This document shows positions 48,685-60,300 of a stretch of 64,000 nt of DNA, in pieces. The translations under genes were made by a program, and so were the position numbers. Position 1 is the first letter of the stretch; each line of letters starts with the position of its first letter. This DNA comes from Lineus longissimus. Taxonomy: Eukaryota > Nemertea > Pilidiophora > Heteronemertea > Lineidae. The DNA is taken from NCBI RefSeq assembly GCF_910592395.1, contig NC_088310.1, positions 937,501-1,001,500 on the forward strand, read 5' to 3'. Under the pieces are notes generated by a model. That model saw only the letters and a list, made by a program, of their open reading frames with translations, did no database searches and was not told the origin of the DNA.

Positions 48685-50555
48685 TCATTCCAAGTCTTCA
48701 GGTCTGACGGGATGTTTTAAAGGTATCACCGACTTTTTATCAACGTCTCGAGACAGGGCTTTTCTCATATCTGAAAATATAGATAAAAGTTATCATTTTT
48801 CTACATGTTCAAAAACATTGAAGGAACTGAATAGTGCCTGGGTCTGACTAGTCTGAGTAAGTTGCAACAGTGTAAGCGGTGATTACAGATCGGTTATTTC
48901 AGGTTCTTCAGATGTTTTCTAATCTACGGCCTCAAGAGTACCCAAAACACTGTAAAGATACATCATATTTCACAATAACATACCAAAGGCATCTTCATCC
49001 GTTTCACCACTGTAATATTCTATGACTCTTCGGAACACACTGTAACCTAATCGATGGTACATATCCACGGCAACGTTATTTGACACTCGCACAAACAGAT
49101 CAACAAAAAAGCACCTTTTTCTGAAATACAAAACATACACAAAATGAAACCACTTTCTCATTAGTGATCCATGCTAATGGTAGTTTGCCTCTACAAGTAT
49201 GATACTGACTCTGATAGCTGGGTAACAATCAAAATTGTGCCGCTGCAAACTGGTAAACAACCAACATTTAACCCTGCCAGTTGGTTATGATGGTTATCAC
49301 ATCAACTTTTTGCGAATGGTTCTGATCATAGAAAATGAATGTGTTTCATTTTTTAGTTTCTTCTAATCAGCACAACATAGAATATCTAAAGTGAGATTCT
49401 TACCTATCTGATACTTCCTCTAAGATATTCATGAGTTTCCCAGCCAGCCCAAGACGCCTGTATTCAGGAGCGACAGTCAGAGCTGTCACATGTCCATGCC
49501 AGTTATCGGGGTGGCCCTCAGACTTACCCATGACTGAAAATGTTCAATGAAAATTCAGAATATTTCCAACCTGCTGCTCTGAAGACAAAAACTGACTTAA
49601 CAAAGTTGAAGAACTGGGTGATGATCAGTATTTATATAGTGCCTCCCCAACTTTTAGTAATAACACTAGAGAAGCTTTCATCAACTTCTCTCACTTGGCT
49701 GTAGTGTTACTAGTGTCGATGCTAGCACTTCAGATAGAACCCAAACCAACACATCTTAGGTCCCCAGCAGGAGAATAGATGTCCAAAAAAGGTTGTTCAA
49801 ATCTCTTAGTCTTAGGGACACTGGTTCTACTTCAAGCTTGAAGGTTACTTCAGCCAGGATATGGTGGTCTCTTGCTACGTACAATGCAGTTGAATACTTA
49901 CTGTAACCCATGATCTCACCACCAGGGGCCTCAGCGACTGTGAAATATTCTGGCCAATGGGCGAGATACTGCATGTAGAATGGAAGGCCGTACTTGGAGA
50001 AGGTTGAGGAGGAAAGCAAGACAACTTTTACATTGAACCTAATGATTTTGATTGCTCAAATCTGTGAATAGAAAACATTTTCAAAGTATTGGTTCCTTCA
50101 AATTCAATCATTCGTCTCAACTGTCTTCTTTATTGACAGTAATACCGGTACGCTATACATTCAATCGCAGTTTCATCACCCTGAATCTAGATTCTATTGA
50201 ATTTTGTGTAAAAGGATACAGTTTCTGTAAGAGGGTCCAAATTGCTGAAGAGAAAAGAAGATGAGATGGTTAATGGTTCCTTCAAACAAATGGCTTATGA
50301 CAATATCGGTTTTATTAAACATTTGTGCAAAGCTAGAGCCAAATTCAACCAATAGACGATAGTAAACTGGCATGTGCCAAAGCAAGTAAAAAGTTGGGAA
50401 CATTTTTTATGAGACACCCTGTCACTCTGGACTGTTTGTTGATTGAAGTCGGAAGGTGAGCAGAATATTTCTACGAACTTAACACCTTTCCGAGATACCT
50501 ACATATTGTTAAACTTGAACATGTCATCACAAGTAAATGGTCTAAGAGTTGTCAT
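48685..50555 (-). CDS. NAA20: NAA20, catalytic subunit of the NatB N-terminal acetyltransferase (complete)
   Basis: NAA20 transfers acetyl from acetyl-CoA to the N-terminal Met of nascent proteins starting Met-Asp, Met-Glu, Met-Asn or Met-Gln, working with NAA25 on the ribosome. Six exons on the - strand, in order: 50555-50503 (MTTLRPFTCDDMFKFNN), 50244-50220 (25 bp, NLDPLTET), 49992-49902 (YGLPFYMQYLAHWPEYF), 49533-49404 (GHVTALTVAPEYRRLGLAGK), 49120-48984 (FFVDLFVRVSNNVAVDMY) and 48770-48685 (MRKALSRDV to HPVRPEDLE and stop). All GT-AG junctions keep frame. The product is 173 residues, against 178 in human, and is clearly conserved along its length. R-R-L-G-L-A is the acetyl-CoA pyrophosphate-binding loop of the GNAT fold. 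The start matches the MTTLR start of human NAA20. It is likely a single-copy housekeeping gene. Confidence 0.96.
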
Positions 50556-51019
50556 TTTCTAAGAGCTTCTGCTTTCGTGGATTGTTGTAAAACGGTAAAA
50601 TTTCATGGTCTTTTCACAACTTTTTTACTTTTGGTGCCGCCACCTGTAGGCCTATGCAGGAATTGAGCTTTTTTCGCTCCCTGACCTTTTCGCCCCCAGT
50701 CGTTTCGCTCCAAATCGAAGTCGTTTCGCTACCTGGCACTGCAGGAATGATTCGGCCTGGCTGTGACCGTCTCATCTCTCTCATCATACTGTCAACACGG
50801 TCGGGCAGCCAGGACTGATTCGGCCTGGCTGTGACTGTCCCATCATTGTAGTGTCTCCTCCAGGGTTGTGACTGTCTTCGGAGAGTGTGTGACTTACAGA
50901 CATAAAACTCTCCTATGTTAATGATCAAGACCCAGCAGCGTTGCCCCCCCCCCCCCCCGCTTGATATGATGCAAACGTACTTAAGTTATGACCCAATTCA
51001 GTATTAGTGTCTCCTTGAC
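50556..51019. other. NAA20 upstream region with a degenerate ~70-bp repeat and a poly-C tract
   Basis: It should hold the NAA20 promoter and 5' UTR, but no TATA or other element is evident. Two copies of GATTCGGCCTGGCTGTGAC (about 50750 and 50817) belong to a degenerate unit of about 70 bp that recurs at 56170-56370. A homopolymer of about 16 C lies at 50944-50959. Confidence 0.5.
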
Positions 51020-51104
51020 AGAAGTCATTTCTGAAGGAAACGCCGGTACGTCCTCCAAGCTGATTTTTCCGTACGACACTCATCTTCTCTAGTGCTGCCA
51101 TCTG

Positions 51105-51400
51105 AGCTAAGAAAATGGAACTAGGCAATTACTAAAAATTAAAACTATCGCCCGTTTTTAGGGCGGGGGACAATTTACAGCTGGAACCCCTGAACCAGCT
51201 CCCGCAGATCCGTCATTCATCAAGTTAAAGCAAGTATGAACCTGGTTTAATCATGCGGTTTATCTTAACTATACTATACCTATCAAGTTATTTATATACC
51301 CGTCACTTTCTTGCGGCATTTGTCTTGTCGTTTGAATTGACCAGAACCTGGCGACACTGCCGTCTTTCCCACACGATGTGAGAGCCGATGTGACTGCCAT
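51105..51400 (+). repeat. Left arm of a long inverted repeat
   Basis: From GGAACTAGGCA (about 51118) to TTGCGGCATTTGTC (about 51324) this arm matches the reverse complement of 56381-56592 at roughly 85-90% by eye. A further match, CACACGATGTGAGAGCCGA at about 51370, pairs with about 56182-56202. The conserved core carries TTTACAGCTGGAACCCCTG and ATCCGTCATTCATCAAGT. It resembles the long terminal inverted repeat of a non-autonomous DNA element, or two inverted copies of one dispersed repeat. Confidence 0.8.
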
Positions 51401-51459
51401 CAAGTCAGGCTCGACCCTGGCTGCGGGCCTGGCTGCTCTTTGTCAGGCCGACACGACGA

Positions 51460-52056
51460 CAGAGAGGAGACTGCCAAAACCAGACCGAACGGTACCTGGC
51501 TGCCCAATCGTCTTGTCGATGTAGTCAGAACAACATCGAATTGCGTCTTGCCAACCCAGTGCCAGTACCTGCCGTTTGTACCTCTTCGTTTGGTTCGCGA
51601 AACCTGCCTAATGTCTTTCCGTGACCACGGCTCAGTACGCATACATATATGCTAGGCCAATCCCACATTTTTGACAATACCAGTTAATTGATCCTTTGAC
51701 AGAACAAAAGACTCTCGTGAAACCTAATGTTTAAGTGAACGCTAAGCCTGGTAGCGGGGTAGTGCCCGGATGGTGTGACGCGAAATGTATTGTCTTCGGT
51801 CATGATCGGTCGCGGTTGATTTGAACGCCAGTAAGTTGGAGTGTGAACTGCGTAGAAGATCACAGGTACACTTTCTCCGATTTCAAACATAAAATGCCTT
51901 CGATATTTCGGTAATCAAGTCAAAACTGCTGCAGCAGAAGGTAGGGCGAGGTATCTATGCTTCGTATTGGTCTTGATTGGTTTTAATAGGTTTTAGTAAA
52001 AGTCGTGCAGTCGAGCAGAGAATGAACTGCGTAGTAAGAAACTCCAGTCGCAAGCG
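51460..52056. other. Sequence between the left inverted arm and the 832-bp array
   Basis: No gene or recognised domain is visible. The first part carries more degenerate GACTG/CCAGGC-rich minisatellite-like sequence. Confidence 0.4.
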
Positions 52057-54490
52057 AGACAAAGGCCTACTACACGGATCATGTGCATCGTTGTATTTCA
52101 TGTTCATGCTCGCTGGCGATATCAATTGCCATCTCTAATCAATAACCGACCCAAGTCTTGGTCACAGAGACAACATCTACGATGATGTTGATGGTCTCGA
52201 AGTGCTGATATAATGTTCCCGGTGTAATTTTTGGTAAGGCGGGACTTGTTTATTTTTGTGATTGATGTGTCTTGCAACCGTTGTACCTTGTATGTCATAT
52301 CATTTTAGAATAATGTATTTCAAATCTAAACAATTATTCACTTGGCTCCACGATCCCGACTGCGGTGTAGCACCCGACTATAACTGGCATGAATAGGGAA
52401 TACGCTGGTTATGGATGTCAGATCGTGGTTCCCTGACTTTTGCAAACAATTCCACTGGGCGCATCCCACGCGGCGACACCAAGGACCGCTGGCTGATCTA
52501 TTGATATGTTCGCAGAAGGGTGTCAAAGTCGGAGAGACGAAGAGCCACTCGTCTCTTGAAGGGGGTTCATTGGAAGTGTTTGCATTTGTTAGCCTATAAA
52601 GTTAAACACAAGATTTGAATCCTTGTCTTGGGTGTCTTTGAGAGAACTGATCACACACAATTCCCAACCTACTCGTCAGCCAGCTGACAGATTATTTGGG
52701 TCGAACGTGTTGCTGAGATGTTTTTGAAGAGATACTTGTGGCTGTTGGAGAGACTTCTTGCATGTTTAGACAGTTCCATATGCCCCCTCTAAGGCAAACG
52801 ATGGTAACTAATAACTTGACTGCTGCGGAATAATCGCAGGTTGAAAACAATGGTTTCGCAGAAAAACCAGACAAAGGCTTACTCCACGGATCATGTGCAT
52901 CATTGTATTTCATGTACATGCTCACTTGCGATATCAATTGCCATCTCTAATCCATTACCATTTGCCCTCACAAATTAAAGACCCAAGTCTTGGTCACAGA
53001 GACAACATCTACGATGATGTTGATGGTCTCGAAGTGCTGATATAATGTTCCCGGTGTTATTTTTGGTAAGGCGGGACTTGTTTATTTTTGTGATTGATGT
53101 GTCTTGCAACCGTTGTACCTTGTATGTCATATCATTTTAGAATAATGTATTTCAAATCTAAACAATTATTCACTTGGCTCCACGATCCCGACTGCGGTGT
53201 AGCACCCGACTATAACTGGCATGAATAGGGAATACGCTGGTTATGGATGTCAGATCGTGGTTCCCTGACTTTTGCAAACAATTCCACTGGGCGCATCCCA
53301 CGCGGCGACACCAAGGACCGCTGGCTGATCTATTGATATGTTCGCAGAAGGGTGTCAAAGTCGGAGAGACGAAGAGCCACTCGTCTCTTGAAGGGGGTTC
53401 ATTGGAAGTGTTTGCATTTGTTAGCCTATAAAGTTAAACACAAGATTTGAATCCTTGTCTTGGGTGTCTTTGAGAGAACTGATCACACACAATTCCCAAC
53501 CTACTCGTCAGCCAGCTGACAGATTATTTGGGTCGAACGTGTTGCTGAGATGTTTTTGAAGAGATACTTGTGGCTGTTGGAGAGACTTCTTGCATGTTTA
53601 GACAGTTCCATATGCCCCCTCTAAGGCAAACGATGGTAACTAATAACTTGACTGCTGCGGAATAATCGCAGGTTGAAAACAATGGTTTCGCAGAAAAACC
53701 AGACAAAGGCTTACTCCACGGATCATGTGCATCATTGTATTTCATGTACATGCTCACTTGCGATATCAATTGCCATCTCTAATCCATTACCATTTGCCCT
53801 CACAAATTAAAGACCCAAGTCTTGGTCACAGAGACAACATCTACGATGATGTTGATGGTCTCGAAGTGCTGATATAATGTTCCCGGTGTTATTTTTGGTA
53901 AGGCGGGACTTGTTTATTTTTGTGATTGATGTGTATTGCAACCGTTGTACCTTGTATGTCATATCATTTTAGAATAATGTATTTCAAATCTAAACAATTA
54001 TTCACTTGGCTCCACGATCCCGACTGCGGTGTAGCACCCGACTATAACTGGCATGAATAGGGAATACGCTGGTTATGGATGTCAGATCGTGGTTCCCTGA
54101 CTTTTGCAAACAATTCCACTGGGCGTATCCCACGCGGCGACACCAAGGACCGCTGGCTGATCTATTGATATGTTCGCAGTAGGGTGTCAAAGTCGGAGAG
54201 ACGAAGAGCCACTCGTCTCTTGTAGGGGGTTCATTGGAAGTGTTTGCATTTGTTAGCCTATAAAGTTAAACACAAGATTTTAATCCTTGTCTTGGGTGTC
54301 TTTGAGAGAACTGATCACACACAATTCCCAACCTACTCGTCAGCCAGCTGACAGATTATTTGGGTCGAACGTGTTGCTGAGATGTTTTTGAAGAGATACT
54401 TGTGGCTGTTGGAAAGACTTCTTGTTTAAACAGTTCCATCTGCCCCCTCTAAGGCATACGATGGTAACCAATAACTTGACTGCGGAAAGA
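52057..54490. repeat. Tandem array of about three 832-bp units
   Basis: The boundary string ACGGATCATGTGCATC occurs near 52075, 52887 and 53719. The second and third starts are 832 bp apart, while the first unit is about 812 bp because of a short indel near 52140. The third unit breaks off at about 54485. The units are nearly identical, with two 62-codon shadow frames unchanged between units 1 and 2, so duplication is recent. There is no convincing coding content. The array lies inside the 51.1/56.6-kb inverted repeat. Confidence 0.92.
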
Positions 54491-55799
54491 CGCTGAGGTG
54501 GTTGGAGATGCTTCCAGTCTAAAGTATGTCATAGGGCCTCCTCCGATTTAAGGGCATAAGGACCTAGCATGGGTATGCTACTTGGTGTGCTGCAGATTTT
54601 GGGAGCCCATCAGCGGGCACCGTACATTACTGGCTGGAAGTACATGTACTCAACATTAAAATTCACATTGTGATTGTCTAACCGGAGGATAAGTCTTTTT
54701 TAAATTATTGAAAGGAAATATTGATCTTGACTCTGTCCTTAACCTTCATTTGTCTCGTCATTTCAGCGGTGATGTACCACGAGGCCGGCCTATGAGATGT
54801 GGTAGCGAGAATGGTTGGTGTCAGTCTGCACAAGGACGAGGACGCAGTGCTAAGTTTGAACCGGTAAGAATACGTCGAAATTGCGTACAAAGTTTTCATA
54901 CTTAGATACCCACTTCATTTGAATGAGAAATATAGTGGAGATCCAATTGCATATCCCAGTGCAAGCAAAAGTAACTTCCAAATGATGCACTATGTAACGT
55001 AATGATGGACTCTGATCCAATCGTGCAATTATGGCGGCACGCATCAAACTGGAGATGGATGCTGGTCTTGAAGGCAAACAGATGGTAAATGAAGATTGCA
55101 CCATAGTTTTTATTATCCTTAATCTGTCAGTGTGCTCCTGGGCAGCCCCCCCCCCCGCAAAACAAAAACTTACATATTTAACTTTATCTTCAGATAGAAT
55201 GACCAATTGCATTCCCCGCGACTGACTCGCGGCATCATTCCATCGATGTAACAAGTCCTCTGTCCTACTTCTCCAACCCACGGGACGAGGCCGCCATGGA
55301 GACGAAAGTTAACTGTGGATCAAGGGCACTCGTATATCAGGATGAATACGTGTAACAGTTTTAAATGCCCTAGGATAGTGTTCCGGGAAAGAATGATTGA
55401 TTTGCGCTTAGGTCAAGAGTCACAGTAGACCCATACCTTAGCCTGACAACAATGAATTAGGAAGGACATTTTTTCCAGATGAACATTCAAAAATGCTACA
55501 CCGGTACGAGAGCCTGCTGTCACCGGAGTTAGAGCCTGCTGAACAATCTTTTGTAGAACATCTCTCAATAATGTTTGTATATCGACAGATCAAGACACCA
55601 TTGTGTCAGTAAGATGACCATTTGAATTTGACCTGAACATATCACATAAAGAATGGAAAGTTTCACAAATGAGGTTGTTGTTTGTACATTTTATCATAAG
55701 GCCCCATTCATGATCCATGACAACATTTGACAATGGAGACAATTTTCGTTTGAGATTGAACATCCTCGTCGACCATTGCGACATTTGCGGTCGGGTTCA
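54491..55799. other. Unassigned sequence inside the inverted-repeat region
   Basis: A C-rich tract lies at about 55147-55157. An ATG at 55031 in a good context opens an 18-codon Ala/Lys/Glu-rich start, but I cannot connect it to any exon. No gene is called. Confidence 0.4.
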
Positions 55800-56110
55800 C
55801 ATACTTGATGTGTCATGTCTATCCAGGGTGTGATATGGCGCTGCAGGGTTGCACCATGTCTCGTTCGGATGTACTTCCTCTCGACATGGTGTATCGTCTC
55901 TGCTGGATGTGCCATGTCTCTACCGGATGTGCTCCTTCTCTTCTCGATGAGCCATCCCCAGACACAGTGAACCATGTTTCTGTACAAGGTGTGCATCTAC
56001 AGGGTGTAACAGGTCTCCTCCTGATGTGCCTTCTCTCCACGCAGGTTGTTCCATATCTCTGCTGGATATGCCAAGTCTCTACATGGTGTCATGCCTCTTC
56101 TCGGCGTGCT
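55800..56110. repeat. Degenerate ~25-bp minisatellite
   Basis: Repeated GGATGTGCCATGTCTCTAC-like phrases (variants GGATATGCCAAGTCTCTAC, GATGTGCCTTCTCTCCAC, GATGAGCCATCC) recur every 24-30 bp, with an outlier group at about 56800-56835 (GCCCCATGTCTTCTTGATGT). Confidence 0.6.
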
Positions 56111-56164
56111 CGGCCTGATTTGGATGTGACCTCTCTCCCTATGAGTATTGTCGCGATACGGTGA

Positions 56165-56375
56165 TGTTGGTGATGCGGTCACATCGGCTCTCACATCGTG
56201 TGGGCAAGACGGCAGTGCAGCCAGGTCCCATTTGGCTTGTGGTTCTGACTGTCTCGCATCATCTCTTACCGTGTCGGCAAGACGGTGGAGCTGCAATGAC
56301 CGATCGATTTAGTCTGGTTGTGACTATCTCAATACGCTCACTGTGCCGGCAAGACGGCGAAGCTGCCAAGGCCGT
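56165..56375. repeat. Degenerate ~75-bp minisatellite (three units)
   Basis: Three units end in GGGCAAGACGGCAGTGCAG, GTCGGCAAGACGGTGGAGC and GCCGGCAAGACGGCGAAGC (about 56202, 56273 and 56345), each preceded by a GGYTSTGACTRTCTC-like string. The same unit appears at about 50745-50830 outside the other arm. Confidence 0.65.
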
Positions 56376-56600
56376 CTCAGACAAATGCCGCAAGAAACTG
56401 ACGGGTATATAAACAACTTGATAGGTATAGTATAGTTAAGATAAACCCCATGACTAAACCAGGTTCATACTAATTGCTTTGACTTGATGAATGACGGATC
56501 TGCGGGAGCTGGTTCAGGGGTTCCAGCTGTAAATCGTCCCCCGCGCCCTAAAAACGGGCGATATTTTAAATTTTACACAAATGCCTAGTTCCAATTTCTT
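56176..56600 (-). repeat. Right arm of the long inverted repeat
   Basis: Reverse complement of 51105-51400, with the best match at 56381-56592 and again at 56182-56202. The two arms enclose about 4.8 kb that includes the 832-bp tandem array. Confidence 0.8.
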
Positions 56601-57032
56601 CGCTTAGATGGCGGTACCTGACAGAAGACTTGTAAAGATATGATTATGGATTTACCGTGGCTCAATGTTGTTTATCTGCTGGGGAGAACCATATTCTTCA
56701 GAAATGACTTTTGCCAATGAGACAGTAGACCGGCCTGGGCCTTCCCTCTAATGGATGTTCCTTTTTGCTACTTGGTGCGCCTTGTCCCCATTGTGTCAGG
56801 TTCTACGTGGTGCCCCATGTCTTCTTGATGTGCCCTCCCCCTTCATAGCGCACCAAGATTTTGCGTCTTGTAAAGGTTTAGGGGATACGACCAATGCATG
56901 CGAGCACCGTCGGCGGAACCCCAACGCCCGCCCTTTCGATCTATCCGTGGGCCGCGCCACTAGACTGTCCCCAGTATATAGACCACCGAGCCTTATTGGC
57001 CGAGCTTTTCTTTACCTTACAAATACTATATA
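56601..57032. other. Sequence 5' of the retrotransposon
   Basis: No gene is recognised. It becomes CpG-rich at about 56895-56960. It ends at the target site CTTCG. Confidence 0.45.
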
Positions 57033-57037
57033 CTTCG
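57033..57037 (+). other. Target-site duplication, left copy (CTTCG)
   Basis: CTTCG immediately precedes the 5' LTR and is repeated directly after the 3' LTR at 63775-63779. Five bp is a usual length for BEL/Pao. Confidence 0.9.
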
Positions 57038-57306
57038 TGTGCCGACGCACCTTCCATCATACACTTAATTACTGAGCATATAAGCTCCGCCTCCTGTCAG
57101 GCCATATTTGGATTGACTCCTTCCGGTACTTTCTTAACCAATCGTGTTTACTTCCCCTTTTCGGACTTTTCTACCTGTAAAGCCTGTGATGAATAAAGTT
57201 AGTTAGCATAAGTATATCGTCGTTGTAACATCTCTCTGCATGTCTTGCATGGACTATACTCTGGACCACGTGGACTATATATGATAAACCCGCAATAGGC
57301 CGAACA
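57038..57306 (+). repeat. 5' LTR
   Basis: 269 bp, TGTGCC at the start and GAACA at the end. TATAAG at 57079-57084 is a possible TATA box, and AATAAA at 57192-57197 is the poly(A) signal, so the transcription start and R region likely lie between them. Confidence 0.95.
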
Positions 57307-57308
57307 TT

Positions 57309-57326
57309 TGGTGCATGTGACCAGGA
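57309..57326 (+). promoter_or_regulatory. Candidate primer-binding site
   Basis: TGGTGCATGTGACCAGGA starts two bases after the 5' LTR with the TGG expected to pair with a tRNA CCA end. I cannot say which tRNA. Confidence 0.55.
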
Positions 57327-57386
57327 TTTTCTCAATACGAACTCGGTCTATCTATCCTCACGTTTTACTCGATATCACGCTTAAAT

Positions 57387-60300
57387 ATGGCACCAACACC
57401 AGAGGAAGTAGCAGCAGACAAGCTTAAACGCATGGTTCACGAGAGAGGCTCGAAACGAGCGACGATGACCAGACTCATCAACAAGATGGAGGACGTGGTG
57501 AAGGAACTTAACGCCGAAGCAGCAGTAGACACAACACTAGACGTCACGAAACTGGATCAAGTATTTGCGAAACTTGCACTGGTCCCTACAAAACTGGCAG
57601 AGATTGTGGCTCTTGATAAAGATATCATCAAGGCCACCCCAACCGACACCGTAGACCACGCGGTGACGGAAGCCGAGGACTATACGTCAAACGTGGAAGA
57701 GAAACACATCATTCTGAAGAAAATCTACGACAGGTTAGCGAGCCCTAAGCAGCCCAAACCCGCGACTCTAGCCCGGACTCCAGCTCCCACAAACACGAGC
57801 ACAACGCCAACGGTACCGGTAACAAAAAACGTTCATCTTCCTAAACTCCAACTTTCCACCTTCTCCGGTAACATCTTAGAGTGGACGACATTTTTCGACG
57901 GATTTACGGCAGCCATCCATAATAACAACGCACTCGGAAACGTACAGAAATTCCAATATTTACGCGCCCAGCTACAGGGGGAAGCGTCTTTGGCAATCGC
58001 AGGATTGCAACTAACCGACGCTAACTATGCGAGTGCGATTGAACTTTTGAGAGAACGATATGGACAGAACCACAAACTAAAAGCAGCCCTCATGAAAGCC
58101 CTCTGGGACCTTCCCAAACCAAGCGATGAAATTGACAACGTGAAGAGCTTTTATGATCAACTTGAAAGTCACATCCGTGGCCTACGCGCTATAGGAATGG
58201 AGGAGAGTTCCTACGGCGACCTACTAGTGCCCCTCATCATGGAGAAACTTCCACGCCGACTGAGACAACTCATCACCCGTGACCATGGAGCGAGAGACTG
58301 GCAACTACAAGAAGTCCGCGAAGCGATCAAGAGAGAAATTGACATTTCAATTCAAGGAGACGCCATTCTGGATCTGTGTAATGATTCAAACATTGGATAT
58401 GCCACACCCACTGCCGCATTTAGTGTTAACGCCACCAGGAATACTAGTATGAGTGAGAAAAAACGCGCGAAATGTGTATTTTGTTCTACTGATAATCATC
58501 CCAGCGTCCATTGTAAAAGTGTTACTGATCCAAAGCGCAGATGGGAAATCGTAAAAAGGGCCGATTTGTGTTTTAACTGCCTTGGCAACCATCGGGCAAA
58601 GTTTTGCAATTCAACCACCAAATGCCACAAATGTAGGCGACGCCATCATACCGCACTGTGCGATTCATCCCGACAGGCCTCAAATAGATCCTCAAACCCT
58701 AGTTCAACCGCAAAGCCCTACAATGAACGGGAACAAGCTAAAACCGCCACAACTGTTCACCAGAAGTTGGTTAACACCAAACCCCTTATGTTGGGTCCCG
58801 CAATTCTGAAATCCGCCGTCGCAACCGCAAAATCTCCGACCCGCTCAACTAAGGTCAACATCATTCTAGATGAAGGGAGCCAGCGCTCCTTCATCACCGC
58901 AAAATGCGCCAGCAATCTCGAACTCAAACCGCAATCTCGAGAGATGATAAAAATAGCACCCTTTGGGGCCAACGCCAAAGCCGTACGTGCGTTGGATAAC
59001 GTCATCGTCCAAATCGAAACCGCTTCTCGAGTAGAAAACGTTCCCATGAAAATGCTCATCGTCCCGAAGATTTCAGCACCGATTAGCACCTGCCCCCAAG
59101 CAATCTTCGCCTTACCACATCTGAAGAACCTCAAGTTTGCGGAAACCAGCTCCGGGGACTTTATGGAAATTGACATCCTGATTGGTGCGGACTACTATTG
59201 GTCAATAGTTGGAGACAAAATCGTCCGTCCCGCAGAAAACACCCTCGGACCAGTAGCGGTCTCATCGAAATTCGGATATCTCCTATCAGGCCCGACTCCC
59301 GCCAATATCGAAGGTCAACGCGATGAATACACGCCCGCACTCCTGACGACCGTTCTAAACGTCCTAGCAAGCCACACCCTTGAAGACAAAATAGCACAAT
59401 CTTACTGGGACTTGGAAACTATAGGGATTAAAGACGACACTGAAGAAAAAGAAAGTGACTTTCTACTCAATTACCGCGACACCTGCCTTGAACGAGACGA
59501 CAACGGAAAATACGTAGCCAGACTACCATGGTTGGACAACCACCCAATTTTACCCACGAACTACCACGTCGCCAAAGCAAGGACAAGATCGATGGTACGG
59601 AAATTATCGCCTGACCTCCTGAGTAAGTACCAAGATATTATTACCACTCAACTCCAACGACATTTCATCGGCAGAGTAGCAAACGACAACATCAACATTG
59701 GCCACTACTTGCCCCACCATGCGGTTCTTAAAGATTCATCTGCCAGCACCCCAATCCGGGTAGTATATGACGCGTCCTGCAAGAAGTCAAATGATCACCC
59801 AAGCCTGAATGATTGCCTGGACCCCGGTCCAAACTGCCTCAACGAGCTCAACGCCATACTTCTCCGTTTTAGAATGCACCCCATAGGCCTTTCGAGTGAT
59901 ATTGAGAAAGCGTTTCTCAATATCAGGCTCAACGAAGAAGACAGATGCTTTACGAAATTTTTATGGCTCAGTGATCCCAGTGACCCCGAGAGTGATTTCC
60001 ACACGTACCAGTTTGAAGCGGTCTTATTTGGAACAGTGTCATCGCCGTTCATTCTGCAAGCCGTACTGCACACCCACCTTGACGCCGCAACCTCATCCCG
60101 TATCGCAGCAGACGTCAAGAACAACATATACGTCGACAACGTGGTGACAGGTGTCGCCACTACAGACACCGCCATGGAATATTACAACACCGCAAACGCC
60201 ATAATGAGTGACTGTGGCTTCAAACTCCGCGCATGGACCTCAAATGGTGCTACAGTACGCGACCAAGCTCAGGCTGATGACATCAACGAAACAAAGACGA

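Noticed and set aside
50944-50959. Poly-C tract as a functional element
   Set aside because: Homopolymers of this length are common and error-prone in assemblies. No adjoining structure.
52338-54190. Repeated 62-codon and 81-codon frames in the 832-bp units
   Set aside because: Opposite-strand overlapping frames in satellite-like DNA; they recur only because the unit is duplicated.
55031-55081. Possible first exon starting MAARIKLEMD
   Set aside because: Good start context, but no downstream exon that continues it could be found before the retrotransposon.
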